Assembly: GCA_016926505.1 (NCBI GenBank)
Contig: JAFGOM010000117.1
Span: forward strand, 1 to 33,801
Length of the DNA: 33,801 bases
DNA from: Methanospirillaceae archaeon
Lineage (GTDB): Archaea > Halobacteriota > Methanomicrobia > Methanomicrobiales > Methanospirillaceae
Reading direction: 5' to 3'
In this document: positions 8,607 to 15,867 of the stretch, piece by piece
Position numbering within the stretch: the first letter of the stretch is position 1
Layout of the letters: the number at the start of each line of letters is the position of its first letter
The notes under the pieces: model-generated
Seen by the model: the letters and a program-made list of their open reading frames with translations, nothing else
Database searches by the model: none
What the model was told of the DNA's origin: nothing
Made by a program: the position numbers and the translations under genes

Positions 8607-8851
8607 GAGGTCACCTCTTTTCTTCCGACAGCCCGGATGGCAAAGATAAAGATGGCGGTCGTTAGTGCAGCACCGATCCCTGCCTCTGCAATGGCCACAT
8701 CAGGTGCCTGCAGAATATAGAACTCCAGCGCCAGCAGGAAGGAGAACGCACCCAGGGTGACTGCGGCATGGAGAAGATCTGTTTGCAGAACCGCAAGGAT
8801 AGCGGTGAGCAGAAGACCAATAAGGATGATAATCTGTAATACTTCAATCAT
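8603..8851 (-). CDS. mbhD: Mbh hydrogenase subunit D (DUF4040/MrpA C-terminal-like)
   Basis: This 82-aa protein has three short hydrophobic helices. The segment LEFYILQAPDVAIAEAGIGAAL is the hallmark of the MbhD/DUF4040 family and of the equivalent MrpA region, including the buried acidic residues. It belongs to the antiporter-like arm. It overlaps mbhC and mbhE by 4 bp each. Confidence 0.93.
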   Translation of the reverse strand: MIEVLQIIILIGLLLTAILAVLQTDLLHAAVTLGAFSFLLALEFYILQAPDVAIAEAGIGAALTTAIFIFAIRAVGRKEVTS

Positions 8852-9198
8852 GGTTCCACATCCGCTAACGCATCAGTTACTGATGGATCCGGTTTCTGTC
8901 CGCTTTTATATGCTGCCCGTGCAATTGCATGGGAACCGGTTGCGTTCGTTACCATAAGGATAATGATTCCAATCAGGACGTGGGCTGCCAGTGAGATCCC
9001 TTCTCCGGCATCATCCCATCTGAAAAGTGCATACAGAATAACTGCAAGACCGATAAAGATGCTTCCAAACGTGGTTGCCTTGGTCTCTGCATGAAGACGG
9101 GTATAGACATCAGGAAACCGGATAAGGCCAAAAATCCCGAGTGCAGAGAAGACGAGTCCTATGATGATGCAGATTGCAATCAATGGTTCTATTATCAT
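8848..9198 (-). CDS. mbhC: Mbh hydrogenase subunit C, MrpG/PhaG-like
   Basis: This 116-aa protein has three hydrophobic helices and the MnhG/PhaG motif IRFPDVYTRLHAETKATTFG near residues 25-45, which identifies the family directly. The C-terminal tail is hydrophilic. It overlaps mbhB by 4 bp and mbhD by 4 bp. Confidence 0.95.
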   Translation of the reverse strand: MIIEPLIAICIIIGLVFSALGIFGLIRFPDVYTRLHAETKATTFGSIFIGLAVILYALFRWDDAGEGISLAAHVLIGIIILMVTNATGSHAIARAAYKSGQKPDPSVTDALADVEP

Positions 9199-9467
9199 GT
9201 ATATCTCCCTCCGATATACCAGGCATAGTAAATCGTCCCGATAAACGAGAGCACGGCATAGAGAATAGCCACATCAACAAAGATATTCTCCCGGAATATA
9301 ACCCCGAGTGCAAACATGATACCGACAACAAGGGTGTTGATGGCATCAAGAGCTACGACACGGTCAGGAGAAGTCGGTCCTGCCACTAACCGGTAGAGTG
9401 CGACAAGGATAAGAACGGCCAGAACCAGGACACATATCTCAAAGGGTTCCGGAAACAACAGGATCAT
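9195..9467 (-). CDS. mbhB: Mbh hydrogenase subunit B, MrpF/PhaF-like
   Basis: This 90-aa protein has three helices. The motif GPTSPDRVVALDAINTL near residues 30-46 is the MrpF/PhaF signature, and an acidic residue in the last helix (FVDVAILYA) is conserved in the family. It overlaps mbhA and mbhC by 4 bp each. Confidence 0.95.
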   Translation of the reverse strand: MILLFPEPFEICVLVLAVLILVALYRLVAGPTSPDRVVALDAINTLVVGIMFALGVIFRENIFVDVAILYAVLSFIGTIYYAWYIGGRYT

Positions 9468-9994
9468 TCAGCTATCCTCCGGATCCAGGCAGGCAGATCA
9501 AAGAATGAGAAGAGATCTGATGTCTTTACGATCTCTTTTTTCTCAAGCCCCTCAGGGATGTTTATCAGGTGGATAAACAGATCACCTGTTTTCTCGTCTG
9601 CTGCAACGGTCAGTGTCCCCGGGGTCAGGGTTATTGAGTTTGCAAGCATGAGAATTCCAAGATCTGTCTGTAACTCAGGGTGTATCCTGATAATCCCCGG
9701 ACGAATCCTCCCGGTTATCACCCGGTATGCAACATCCAGGTTTGCCCTTGCCATCTCCAGGGGGAAGAGTATGAGGACATAAATCAGGAGCCTGAGGATC
9801 CGAACAGGATTTGCCATGCGAACGCTCCTTTCTTTGCAGAAGAACCGGCTTGATACAGCACCAACAAGCAGGGAGAGCACGATACCGGCTCCCAGTTCCT
9901 CGTATGACCACAGACCGAGAGTACCACTTCCCGCGGTCAGAATCAGATATAAAATGAATATAAATACGGTAGTTACGAGAAAAGCAATCATCAA
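9464..9994 (-). CDS. mbhA: Mbh hydrogenase subunit A, MrpE/PhaE-like
   Basis: This is the first gene of the operon (176 aa). Two or three N-terminal hydrophobic helices are followed by a soluble domain with the MrpE motif LANSITLTPGTLTVAADEKT near residues 115-135. Just before it, ANLDVAYRVITGRIRPGI matches the family's A-x-x-D-x-A-x-x-V pattern. The ATG at 9994 follows GAGGT at 7-nt spacing, a good Shine-Dalgarno site. The gene faces the PP-loop enzyme gene across a roughly 310-bp divergent intergenic region. Confidence 0.94.
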   Translation of the reverse strand: MMIAFLVTTVFIFILYLILTAGSGTLGLWSYEELGAGIVLSLLVGAVSSRFFCKERSVRMANPVRILRLLIYVLILFPLEMARANLDVAYRVITGRIRPGIIRIHPELQTDLGILMLANSITLTPGTLTVAADEKTGDLFIHLINIPEGLEKKEIVKTSDLFSFFDLPAWIRRIAE

Positions 9995-10087
9995 TACAAC
10001 CTCACAGTATTGTACATCACAGAAAAGCCAAGATTTCCGGTTTTGTCTTGAACAACTCTCAATCGAAACGGTAATAATGTCAGATTC

Positions 10088-10095
10088 GATATAAG
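10088..10095 (-). promoter_or_regulatory. Putative TATA box of the mbh operon
   Basis: On the minus strand this reads CTTATATC, close to the archaeal TATA consensus. A start about 26 nt downstream, near 10066, would leave a leader of about 70 nt before mbhA. This is a position-based prediction. Confidence 0.45.
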
Positions 10096-10110
10096 ATATT
10101 AGTTGTGATA

Positions 10111-10140
10111 ATACGATAGGAAAAAGAGTGAGAATCGTAT
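10111..10140. promoter_or_regulatory. Inverted repeat upstream of the mbh TATA box, candidate operator
   Basis: ATACGAT (10111-10117) and ATCGTAT (10134-10140) form a perfect 7-bp inverted repeat with a 16-bp gap. It begins about 16 bp upstream of the proposed mbh TATA box. A regulator-binding site is plausible but unproven. The rest of 9995-10305 is AT-rich promoter DNA with no gene. Confidence 0.35.
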
Positions 10141-10273
10141 GAATTTTCTGAAATTGGCCCCATATTATTGATTTTTACCTGATCTTACCCCATTCTGCCG
10201 GATGATCCTGAAATTTTCGGTTTTTCCCTGATACCATCCGGTTTTCTGGTAGCAATGAAAGGGAAGACCTACC

Positions 10274-10282
10274 TTTTTATAG
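10274..10282 (+). promoter_or_regulatory. Putative TATA box of the PP-loop/hisH operon
   Basis: TTTTTATAG lies so that a start about 26 nt downstream would fall near 10304. That is almost at the ATG at 10306 and inside a longer frame that opens at 10255. It is one reason the 10255 start was rejected. Confidence 0.4.
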
Positions 10283-10305
10283 CTCACAATCTCCACTCAG
10301 TAGCA

Positions 10306-11700
10306 ATGGGCGGTCTTTATCATGGGCGGATTATGCTTCACTGGTGCGATACATGCCATGTTCCGGTATTGTCTGCCACCTGTGCCTGTGGTGCCACTAC
10401 GCGCCCTGTTCCGGTAACTCCGCCGGGGGATGCGAGACCTGCATTTCCGGCCGATATTGCTTTTATAAACAGGATCTACCAGCATTTTTATGGTGAAACC
10501 TTACTACCCGAAGGGAACCTGGTTCTTTTATCGAAAGTACCTGACGATGACCGGATGGAAGAGATCGTCATGGGAGGAACGGTTGTTGGTGCCATACGGT
10601 TCCTGCCCGGCAAAAAGATATGGGAAGCGCTGCCTCGTCCCGTTGCAGGGAATATCCTGCAACCGAAGAAGGGATATGTCATTGTTGATGATGGAGCAGT
10701 TCCTTTTATAGAAAAGGAAGGGTCCAGTGTTCTTGCCCCCGGTCTTGTTGCGATTGCCGACGGCGTCATTGCTGGTGATGAGGTCTTTATCCTTGACCGG
10801 GATCTGCGGTGTATCGGTGTGGGACGGGCACGTACAGACAGTATTACCGCCCGAACCCTGACACGCGGGCAGATCGTAAAGACCAGAAAAAATGTCAGCT
10901 CTTCCTTCCTTCCCGGAACCGCAACATGGAACGATGCAGTAGTTGCGAATGAACCTGAATTAACACGTGCAAAGAATGCTTCTGTTGCCTTTGTCAGAAA
11001 TGTCATTTTGAAGAATCCGGACCTCGTAAAGACAGTCTCTTTTTCAGGTGGAAAGGACAGTCTTGCCACCCTTCTCGTGGTCCTTGAGGCATGCGGACCG
11101 GTACCGCTCCTTACCATCGACACCGGTCTCGAATTTCCAGAGACACTTGAGAATATCCGGATGGTTGCAGAAAGGTATCAGCTCCCGCTCATCTGGATCG
11201 ATGCTGCCCGGGAATTCTGGAATACCTTTCACGAACAGGGGCCACCTTCTATCGATAACCGGTGGTGCTGCCGGGTCTGTAAACTCGATCCCGTGCGGGA
11301 GTATATCAGGGATCATTACGGGGAGATACTCTCCTTTATCGGGCAGAGGAAGTACGAATCATTCTCCCGGATGAAGAATCCGCGTGTCTGGCGGAACAGT
11401 TATGTAAAAAACCAACTCTGTGCAGCTCCTATCCATACCTGGACTGCATTGCATGTCTGGCTTTTTATTTTTAAAAACAGTGCACCATACAATATCTTAT
11501 ATGAAAACCGGCTTGACCGGATCGGGTGTTACATGTGTCCTGCAAGTGATATGGGCGTTCTTTCGGGTATCGAGGAGCAATATCCTGCTCTCTGGAGTGA
11601 ATGGGAAAAGAAGGTAGAGAACTGGGGATCAGCCAACGAAAAATCCGAGGCCTGGATAAAAGGCGGATGGAGAAAAAAAGTGGAAAGGAGTCCTGAATGA
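10306..11700 (+). CDS. Zinc-ribbon/PUA/PP-loop enzyme of the PAPS-reductase superfamily
   Basis: Four parts are visible. An N-terminal zinc ribbon (CDTC then CACG) comes first. A PUA-like domain follows (around GYVIVDDGAVPFI and GVGRARTDS), a fold that usually binds RNA. Next is a PP-loop ATP pyrophosphatase domain with SGGKDS. A C-terminal Cys-rich part has CCRVCK and CYMCP, which could hold an Fe-S cluster. It is usually annotated as PAPS reductase, but the RNA-type domains suggest an adenylating or thiolating enzyme acting on RNA; the substrate is unknown. The frame opens at 10255, but that ATG has no ribosome site and a TATA box lies inside the extension; 10306 is preferred and 10333 is also possible. 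It overlaps hisH by 4 bp (ATGA). Confidence 0.88.
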   Translation: MGGLYHGRIMLHWCDTCHVPVLSATCACGATTRPVPVTPPGDARPAFPADIAFINRIYQHFYGETLLPEGNLVLLSKVPDDDRMEEIVMGGTVVGAIRFLPGKKIWEALPRPVAGNILQPKKGYVIVDDGAVPFIEKEGSSVLAPGLVAIADGVIAGDEVFILDRDLRCIGVGRARTDSITARTLTRGQIVKTRKNVSSSFLPGTATWNDAVVANEPELTRAKNASVAFVRNVILKNPDLVKTVSFSGGKDSLATLLVVLEACGPVPLLTIDTGLEFPETLENIRMVAERYQLPLIWIDAAREFWNTFHEQGPPSIDNRWCCRVCKLDPVREYIRDHYGEILSFIGQRKYESFSRMKNPRVWRNSYVKNQLCAAPIHTWTALHVWLFIFKNSAPYNILYENRLDRIGCYMCPASDMGVLSGIEEQYPALWSEWEKKVENWGSANEKSEAWIKGGWRKKVERSPE

Positions 11701-12296
11701 AAACGATTGCCATTATCGATTATGGTGTTGGAAATCTCCGGAGTGTAAGCAGGGGGATTATAAAAGCAGGGGGAAAACCAGTCATCACATCTGATATTGA
11801 GATGATTGCCGGGGCAGACGGGATAATTCTTCCTGGTGTCGGTGCATTCTCCGAGGGGATGATGCACCTTGCACCGCTGCAGGAGGTACTGGTAAACTCT
11901 TTTAATTCTGTCCCGATACTTGGAGTCTGCCTCGGGATGCAGATGCTCATGGAACTATCCGAGGAACATGGCATGCATAAGGGTGTTGGATTGATTCCCG
12001 GGGTTGTCAGGCGTTTTCCTGAGGCAAAGGGATACAAGATTCCGCACATGGGGTGGAACACGATATACCAGGAGCAGGATGATCCCTTATTTGAGGGAAT
12101 TCCTGATGAATCCTTTGTCTATTTTGTGCATTCCTATTATGCTGACACGGCTCCTGCCTATACCCTCACATCGACCAGTCACATCTGCCGGTTTGCATCA
12201 TCGGTTCGAAACGGTACTGCCTGGGGAGTGCAGTTTCATCCTGAGAAGAGCGGAGAGACAGGGCTTGCCATACTCAGGAATTTTCTCTCGTTATAA
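11697..12296 (+). CDS. hisH: Imidazole glycerol phosphate synthase, glutaminase subunit HisH
   Basis: The 199-aa product is a class I glutamine amidotransferase. It supplies ammonia to HisF for making imidazole glycerol phosphate and AICAR in histidine synthesis. The nucleophile elbow GVCLGMQM with its catalytic Cys, and the His-Glu pair in VQFHPEKSGETG, are present. The opening IDYGVGNLRSV and the HisH-specific PHMGWN and FVHSYY segments separate it from other amidotransferases. Length is normal. It overlaps the upstream PP-loop gene by 4 bp and is probably co-expressed with it; hisF is not in the window. Confidence 0.97.
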   Translation: MKTIAIIDYGVGNLRSVSRGIIKAGGKPVITSDIEMIAGADGIILPGVGAFSEGMMHLAPLQEVLVNSFNSVPILGVCLGMQMLMELSEEHGMHKGVGLIPGVVRRFPEAKGYKIPHMGWNTIYQEQDDPLFEGIPDESFVYFVHSYYADTAPAYTLTSTSHICRFASSVRNGTAWGVQFHPEKSGETGLAILRNFLSL

Positions 12297-12434
12297 TTCT
12301 TTCATAGTCAGACGGATCTCATACTGACAACACGGATTCCGGTAATAATCCAATGGTTTTAATCCTTTATGAAAGAACTCTCTTCCTCAATTCAGAAAGG
12401 GAATTCCAGCACTCCCTTTGGGAAACGGGATCAG

Positions 12435-13502
12435 ATGAGAGTATACTTCAGCAGGATTATGATATTGTGTTTCATATGCGTAGTATCTCCCTGCATCGGA
12501 GAGGAAAGTAGAGAGCAGATCGTCCCGGATCCGGTTATTCTCGGTTATGTTGAATGTAGTGATGACGGGGCCGGTTCGTGGGATGTGTCGGTACAAGGGG
12601 ATCATGCATACGTGGTATCAGAAATGGGACTGTCCTCTGCTATGAGCGGTGGCAGCCTTGAGGTCGTGGATATCACCATACCATCATCACCGGTTCTCGT
12701 GGCAACTCTTCATCATGAGGACGGGGATGCGATGCTCAATTTCGCCAGAAGTATCGATATTTATGACAATTACGCATTTATTGCAAGTAACGGAGGTATG
12801 GGAGCTCTCGAGATAGTGGATATCACCGACCCGGCATATCCGGTTCATGCTGCGTCCCTGCAGGGAAAGGTATTTGAGCCCTGCAGCGTGGATGTTGAGG
12901 GTGCCTATGCCTATCTCGCGTGTTTCATGGAGGGGCTTGTCATTGTTAATGTACAAAATCCTCTGGAACCTGAATGCATGGGAAGTATTGTTCCTGGAGA
13001 TCATGATATAAACAGCGTAGATGCCTCAGAATGGTTTGCCTGTGCCGTAAGCAACTTTGATAACACCCTGTACATGGTGAATGTTATTAATCCTGATAAC
13101 CCGGAACTGATGGCACAATTGAGTGACGGGACGGGTGGAGCCCGCCTGAAAAGTCCTGACAGTGTTGTAATATCAGATTATTATGCATACGTGATCGGAT
13201 CAGACGCCCTTGAGATCGTTGATATCTCCGATCCCGGACACCCGTTCCATGCGGGATGCATAACAAACCCGGTAGGGGAGGGGGGAGTAAACGATCTTTT
13301 CGTTGACGGGTCCTATGCCTATATTGTAGGGCAGGGAGGATTTGCAGTCATTGATGTGACAGATCCTGCAAATCCGAAAGAGATTCGGATCATCCGTGAT
13401 CGTGACGAGGGAGAGGTTTTGTCAGCCGGTTCAAGTGTCTTTGTTGACGGGAATGTGGCATACGTTACCGCTGAATATGGATTAACAACAATCAGCCTGT
13501 AA
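12435..13502 (+). CDS. Secreted LVIVD-repeat beta-propeller protein
   Basis: About six or seven repeats of roughly 45 residues carry the LVIVD pattern. Examples are LEVVDITIPSSP, LEIVDITDPAYP, LVIVNVQNPLEP, LYMVNVINPDNP, LEIVDISDPGHP and FAVIDVTDPANP. This repeat family folds as a beta-propeller and is common in archaeal and bacterial surface proteins. The frame opens at 12369, but translation from the ATG at 12435 gives a clean signal peptide: a basic start, MRVYFSR, then a hydrophobic core, IMILCFICVVS. The 12369 ATG has no Shine-Dalgarno site. The product is about 355 aa. The role is unknown; ligand or protein binding at the cell surface is the usual guess. Confidence 0.82.
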   Translation: MRVYFSRIMILCFICVVSPCIGEESREQIVPDPVILGYVECSDDGAGSWDVSVQGDHAYVVSEMGLSSAMSGGSLEVVDITIPSSPVLVATLHHEDGDAMLNFARSIDIYDNYAFIASNGGMGALEIVDITDPAYPVHAASLQGKVFEPCSVDVEGAYAYLACFMEGLVIVNVQNPLEPECMGSIVPGDHDINSVDASEWFACAVSNFDNTLYMVNVINPDNPELMAQLSDGTGGARLKSPDSVVISDYYAYVIGSDALEIVDISDPGHPFHAGCITNPVGEGGVNDLFVDGSYAYIVGQGGFAVIDVTDPANPKEIRIIRDRDEGEVLSAGSSVFVDGNVAYVTAEYGLTTISL

Positions 13503-13520
13503 GGCAGATCACCTTAAACT

Positions 13521-13526
13521 TTTTTC
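13521..13526 (+). terminator. T-tract terminator candidate
   Basis: A run of six T follows the LVIVD gene stop by about 18 bp, in a convergent intergenic region. Archaeal RNA polymerase often ends transcription at such tracts. Confidence 0.3.
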
Positions 13527-13655
13527 CCAGGCTTTCCCGGATATCCTGCCTCATAATAACCCTGGCGTGGTTTATTGGGAATTATCCGGATTATCAATTC
13601 TATTCTCACTCATCTGAAAAACGTCTGGTTGATAGAACCGCAAAAGCCCAACCAT

Positions 13656-14027
13656 TCAGGTATCAGTATCACTCAATGCCATCTCAACAGACGCTTTCAG
13701 CTGACTGTCAGAGAACGGCTTAACAATATACCCACGGGGACCGGTTGATCGGGCACGTGAAACGACACTGTCGTCGTAGAGCGAGGTAAGGTACATAAAC
13801 CTGCAGTTGAACCGTTCTTTTATGATCGTCGCTGCCTCGATCCCGTCCATTCCCCCCGGAAGATCGATATCCATTAAAATGAGATCAGGGAGCCGTTTCT
13901 CTACCTCTTCGATAGCATCCCTGCCGGTGGAAACACAGGCTGTTACTTCATATCCCATCTCGGTAAGGCGCCACCTGATAAGGTCTGCTATGACTGCATT
14001 GTCCTCAACAACAAGTATTATCGCCAT
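13656..14027 (-). CDS. Stand-alone response regulator receiver domain
   Basis: This 123-aa CheY-like receiver has no output domain. The acidic pair is in VVEDNA near the start. The phospho-acceptor Asp is in LILMDIDLPGG, the switch Thr in YLTSLYD and the conserved Lys in YIVKPFS. Such single-domain regulators are common in methanogens rich in histidine kinases and signal by protein-protein contact. No kinase gene is adjacent, so its partner is unknown. A TATA-like box lies about 80 bp upstream. Confidence 0.95.
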   Translation of the reverse strand: MAIILVVEDNAVIADLIRWRLTEMGYEVTACVSTGRDAIEEVEKRLPDLILMDIDLPGGMDGIEAATIIKERFNCRFMYLTSLYDDSVVSRARSTGPRGYIVKPFSDSQLKASVEMALSDTDT

Positions 14028-14101
14028 TACCCAATTTCCCTTTTTTATGTAAAGAAACAGTTTTTATGTTCAGTACTGTCGTATCGATCTTCTAACCGAT
14101 A

Positions 14102-14110
14102 TGATATAAT
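14102..14110 (-). promoter_or_regulatory. Putative TATA box of the response regulator gene
   Basis: The minus strand reads AATTATATC here. A start near 14080 would give a leader of roughly 50 nt. It lies between the response regulator and arfC, supporting separate transcription. Confidence 0.35.
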
Positions 14111-14124
14111 TGTATGTATCCGCA

Positions 14125-14916
14125 TTATGATACCTTTCCGGAATCAGAGATGTTTCTGTACCGTGATGAACCGGTTATTGAAAAGGGCTTACCGGGTAGG
14201 ACCCTCCACCTGATGAATACTCCGTCTTCTATCTGTTCTGCAGATACAAGGTTGAGATCCGGAAAAAAATCCTCAGTGATGAATCCATCACCGTCTGCCG
14301 GTGTCGGGGCATCTTTTCCCCCGATTATCCTGTTGCTGATAAAAGTAGAGAACTCATCAATCAGGCCATTTAAAAAGAGTGACCAGATAAGTGTCCCCCC
14401 TCCTTCAACCATCAAAGATCGAATCCCATACTCTGGAAGTTTTGCAAAGAGGGATGTGAGATCCACCTCTTTTTCACCAGTCTGGATGATAATCGCATGT
14501 GCACGAAGAACAGCAAGACGATCTGCCGGTGCTTTCCTGCTGCACGCAATGATCCTCATCCCCAAGCCTTTATGGAGTATTGCAGCATCGGGAGGTGTTC
14601 GTGCCATACTGTCAATAACAATCCGGACAGGGTTTGGATCCTTCCCCCGATCTACCCGTTCCCTGCTGAGATCGGGTGATTTCACGGTCAGGGAGGGATC
14701 ATCGGCAAGGACGGTCCCGATACCAACCATCACCGCATCCGATCCCGCTTTAAGCAGATCCACCCGTTTGAAATCCTGTTCCCCTGACAACTTTACCTGA
14801 CGGCGTTGCCGGGTTGAGATCTTACCATCAGCACTCATGGCAACGTTTACAACCACGTAGGGACGATTATTTCCTATATGTTCTTTACAATCCCCGGGAT
14901 CAGTCTGGAAACACAT
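14125..14916 (-). CDS. arfC: 2,5-diamino-6-ribosylamino-4(3H)-pyrimidinone 5'-phosphate reductase
   Basis: This RibD C-terminal domain reductase reduces the ribosyl side chain in the archaeal riboflavin/F420 precursor pathway using NAD(P)H. Diagnostic segments are PYVVVNVAMSADGKIST near the N-terminus, DAVMVGIGTVLADDPSLTV, PVRIVIDS and SLMVEGGGTLIWSLF. There is no deaminase domain, as in archaeal and fungal forms. The frame could open at 14958, but the ATG at 14916 follows GGAAG at 4-nt spacing and begins one base after the stop of the upstream gene. That gives 263 aa and tight coupling to its neighbour. Confidence 0.92.
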   Translation of the reverse strand: MCFQTDPGDCKEHIGNNRPYVVVNVAMSADGKISTRQRRQVKLSGEQDFKRVDLLKAGSDAVMVGIGTVLADDPSLTVKSPDLSRERVDRGKDPNPVRIVIDSMARTPPDAAILHKGLGMRIIACSRKAPADRLAVLRAHAIIIQTGEKEVDLTSLFAKLPEYGIRSLMVEGGGTLIWSLFLNGLIDEFSTFISNRIIGGKDAPTPADGDGFITEDFFPDLNLVSAEQIEDGVFIRWRVLPGKPFSITGSSRYRNISDSGKVS

Positions 14917-14917
14917 G

Positions 14918-15256
14918 TTACTTCCTTTTCGAGGAGATATCCTTCCTGATAGCCTCAATCTCTTCTTCCGGCAGTTCTACTTTAACAAGAAAGGTCCCGT
15001 AACACGGTTTCGTGTACGGGAAAAACAGGGAGTTCCCATCAATCGCCACCCTGACATCGGGATTGCCGATAAGACGGGCACCGGCTACCCGGGATCCGGA
15101 CTCGAGATCATAGTACTCCTTGTATTTTCCCAGGTATTTCGCGGCTTCAGAGATGGAAATTTTAGAGAGGACAATCTCATATGGCAGGTCTTCAAGGCAT
15201 CCCATAACATCACGCTGTGGTAGTACTGCGCTGTATTGCGTGAATATCCTTAGCAT
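14918..15256 (-). CDS. Small conserved archaeal protein, function unknown
   Basis: The predicted 112-aa soluble protein has no membrane segment and ends in a charged helix (around LPEEEIEAIRKDI). The pattern has the look of a small alpha/beta domain; I cannot assign a family. It is followed by arfC with one base between stop and start, so the two are almost certainly co-translated. A role linked to flavin or pterin-type metabolism is possible on context alone. Two ATGs are possible; 15256 is preferred over 15265 because an extended match to the 16S complement (GGGATGATC) ends 3 nt before it. Confidence 0.75.
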   Translation of the reverse strand: MLRIFTQYSAVLPQRDVMGCLEDLPYEIVLSKISISEAAKYLGKYKEYYDLESGSRVAGARLIGNPDVRVAIDGNSLFFPYTKPCYGTFLVKVELPEEEIEAIRKDISSKRK

Positions 15257-15372
15257 AGTGATCATCCCTTATCTGCAGATGTCCCGTTTCGTTCCATTAT
15301 CTCTGCAATCCCTGCAGACCAGAGTATTGGATCGAGAACTGACACAAGAAGGAGCATGCAATGAAAAGAATG

Positions 15373-15379
15373 TTATATC
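15373..15379 (-). promoter_or_regulatory. Putative TATA box of the arfC operon
   Basis: The minus strand reads ATATAAC here. A start near 15350 would give a leader of about 90 nt. The rest of 15266-15582 is AT-rich divergent promoter DNA shared with the hgc operon. Confidence 0.35.
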
Positions 15380-15532
15380 CTGATAATCTCAATATTTTTT
15401 CTCTTCATACGGTATCGGAATAATAGTGGCAGAATAAATCTGCGCTCGTTCAAAATAAGAATTTACTATCGTGGAAAACAATCGTACGCAGATACAGGAT
15501 CAGGAAAGATAAAATCATAAAATACTGATAAT

Positions 15533-15547
15533 TAAGATATATCATAT
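15533..15547 (+). promoter_or_regulatory. Putative promoter of the hgc operon
   Basis: An AT-rich stretch includes the palindrome GATATATC at 15536-15543, the best TATA candidate. A start near 15566 would leave a short leader before the ATG at 15583. The palindrome could also be read by the AbrB-like protein made from the first gene, but nothing in the sequence proves this. Confidence 0.4.
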
Positions 15548-15582
15548 AGATAGGAAATTTCAGATAAGTTAGGGAAATCAGT

Positions 15583-15861
15583 ATGACTTTACAGAGAGAA
15601 GATAAAACACATCACCCCCTGTGCAACTGCCAGGATACCTGTTCGGTAGAAGCAATCCTTTCCATGGATGAACGCGGACAGGTTGTTATCCCGAAGGATG
15701 TACGGGAGAATGCAGGAATGAAACCTGGTGAAAAACTCGCCATGATCTCACTTTCAAAGGAGGGAGAGATCTGCTGTCTCGTACTTGTACGGACAGAACA
15801 CCTCTCAGGGATGGTGAAAGAAGCACTTAGTCCCCTTGCAGAGTTCCTGAAACAGGAGTGA
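15583..15861 (+). CDS. AbrB/SpoVT-type regulator associated with hgcAB
   Basis: The 92-aa product has a swapped-hairpin AbrB-type DNA-binding domain (about residues 24-70), seen as LSMDERGQVVIPKDVREN followed by GMKPGEKLAMI. The N-terminal extension has three cysteines in CNCQDTC, and a Cys pair follows at 64-65. AbrB-type proteins of this kind are known neighbours of hgcAB in several mercury-methylating microbes. I infer an autoregulator of the operon that may sense metal or redox state through its thiols. hgcA begins 6 bp after the stop. Confidence 0.88.
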   Translation: MTLQREDKTHHPLCNCQDTCSVEAILSMDERGQVVIPKDVRENAGMKPGEKLAMISLSKEGEICCLVLVRTEHLSGMVKEALSPLAEFLKQE

Positions 15862-15867
15862 AAAACG

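Noticed and set aside
10255-10305. N-terminal extension of the PP-loop enzyme to ATG 10255
   Set aside because: No Shine-Dalgarno site, and a good TATA box lies within the extension; zinc-ribbon homology begins after the later ATGs.
14114-14800. 228-codon plus-strand open frame
   Set aside because: It is the reverse-complement shadow of arfC, which has clear RibD-type motifs.
15262-15357. A 31-codon minus-strand open frame ending in an ATGA overlap with the upstream ATG of the small conserved gene
   Set aside because: It has no ribosome site, and the likely transcript start (about 15350) lies inside it. Composition is not convincing.
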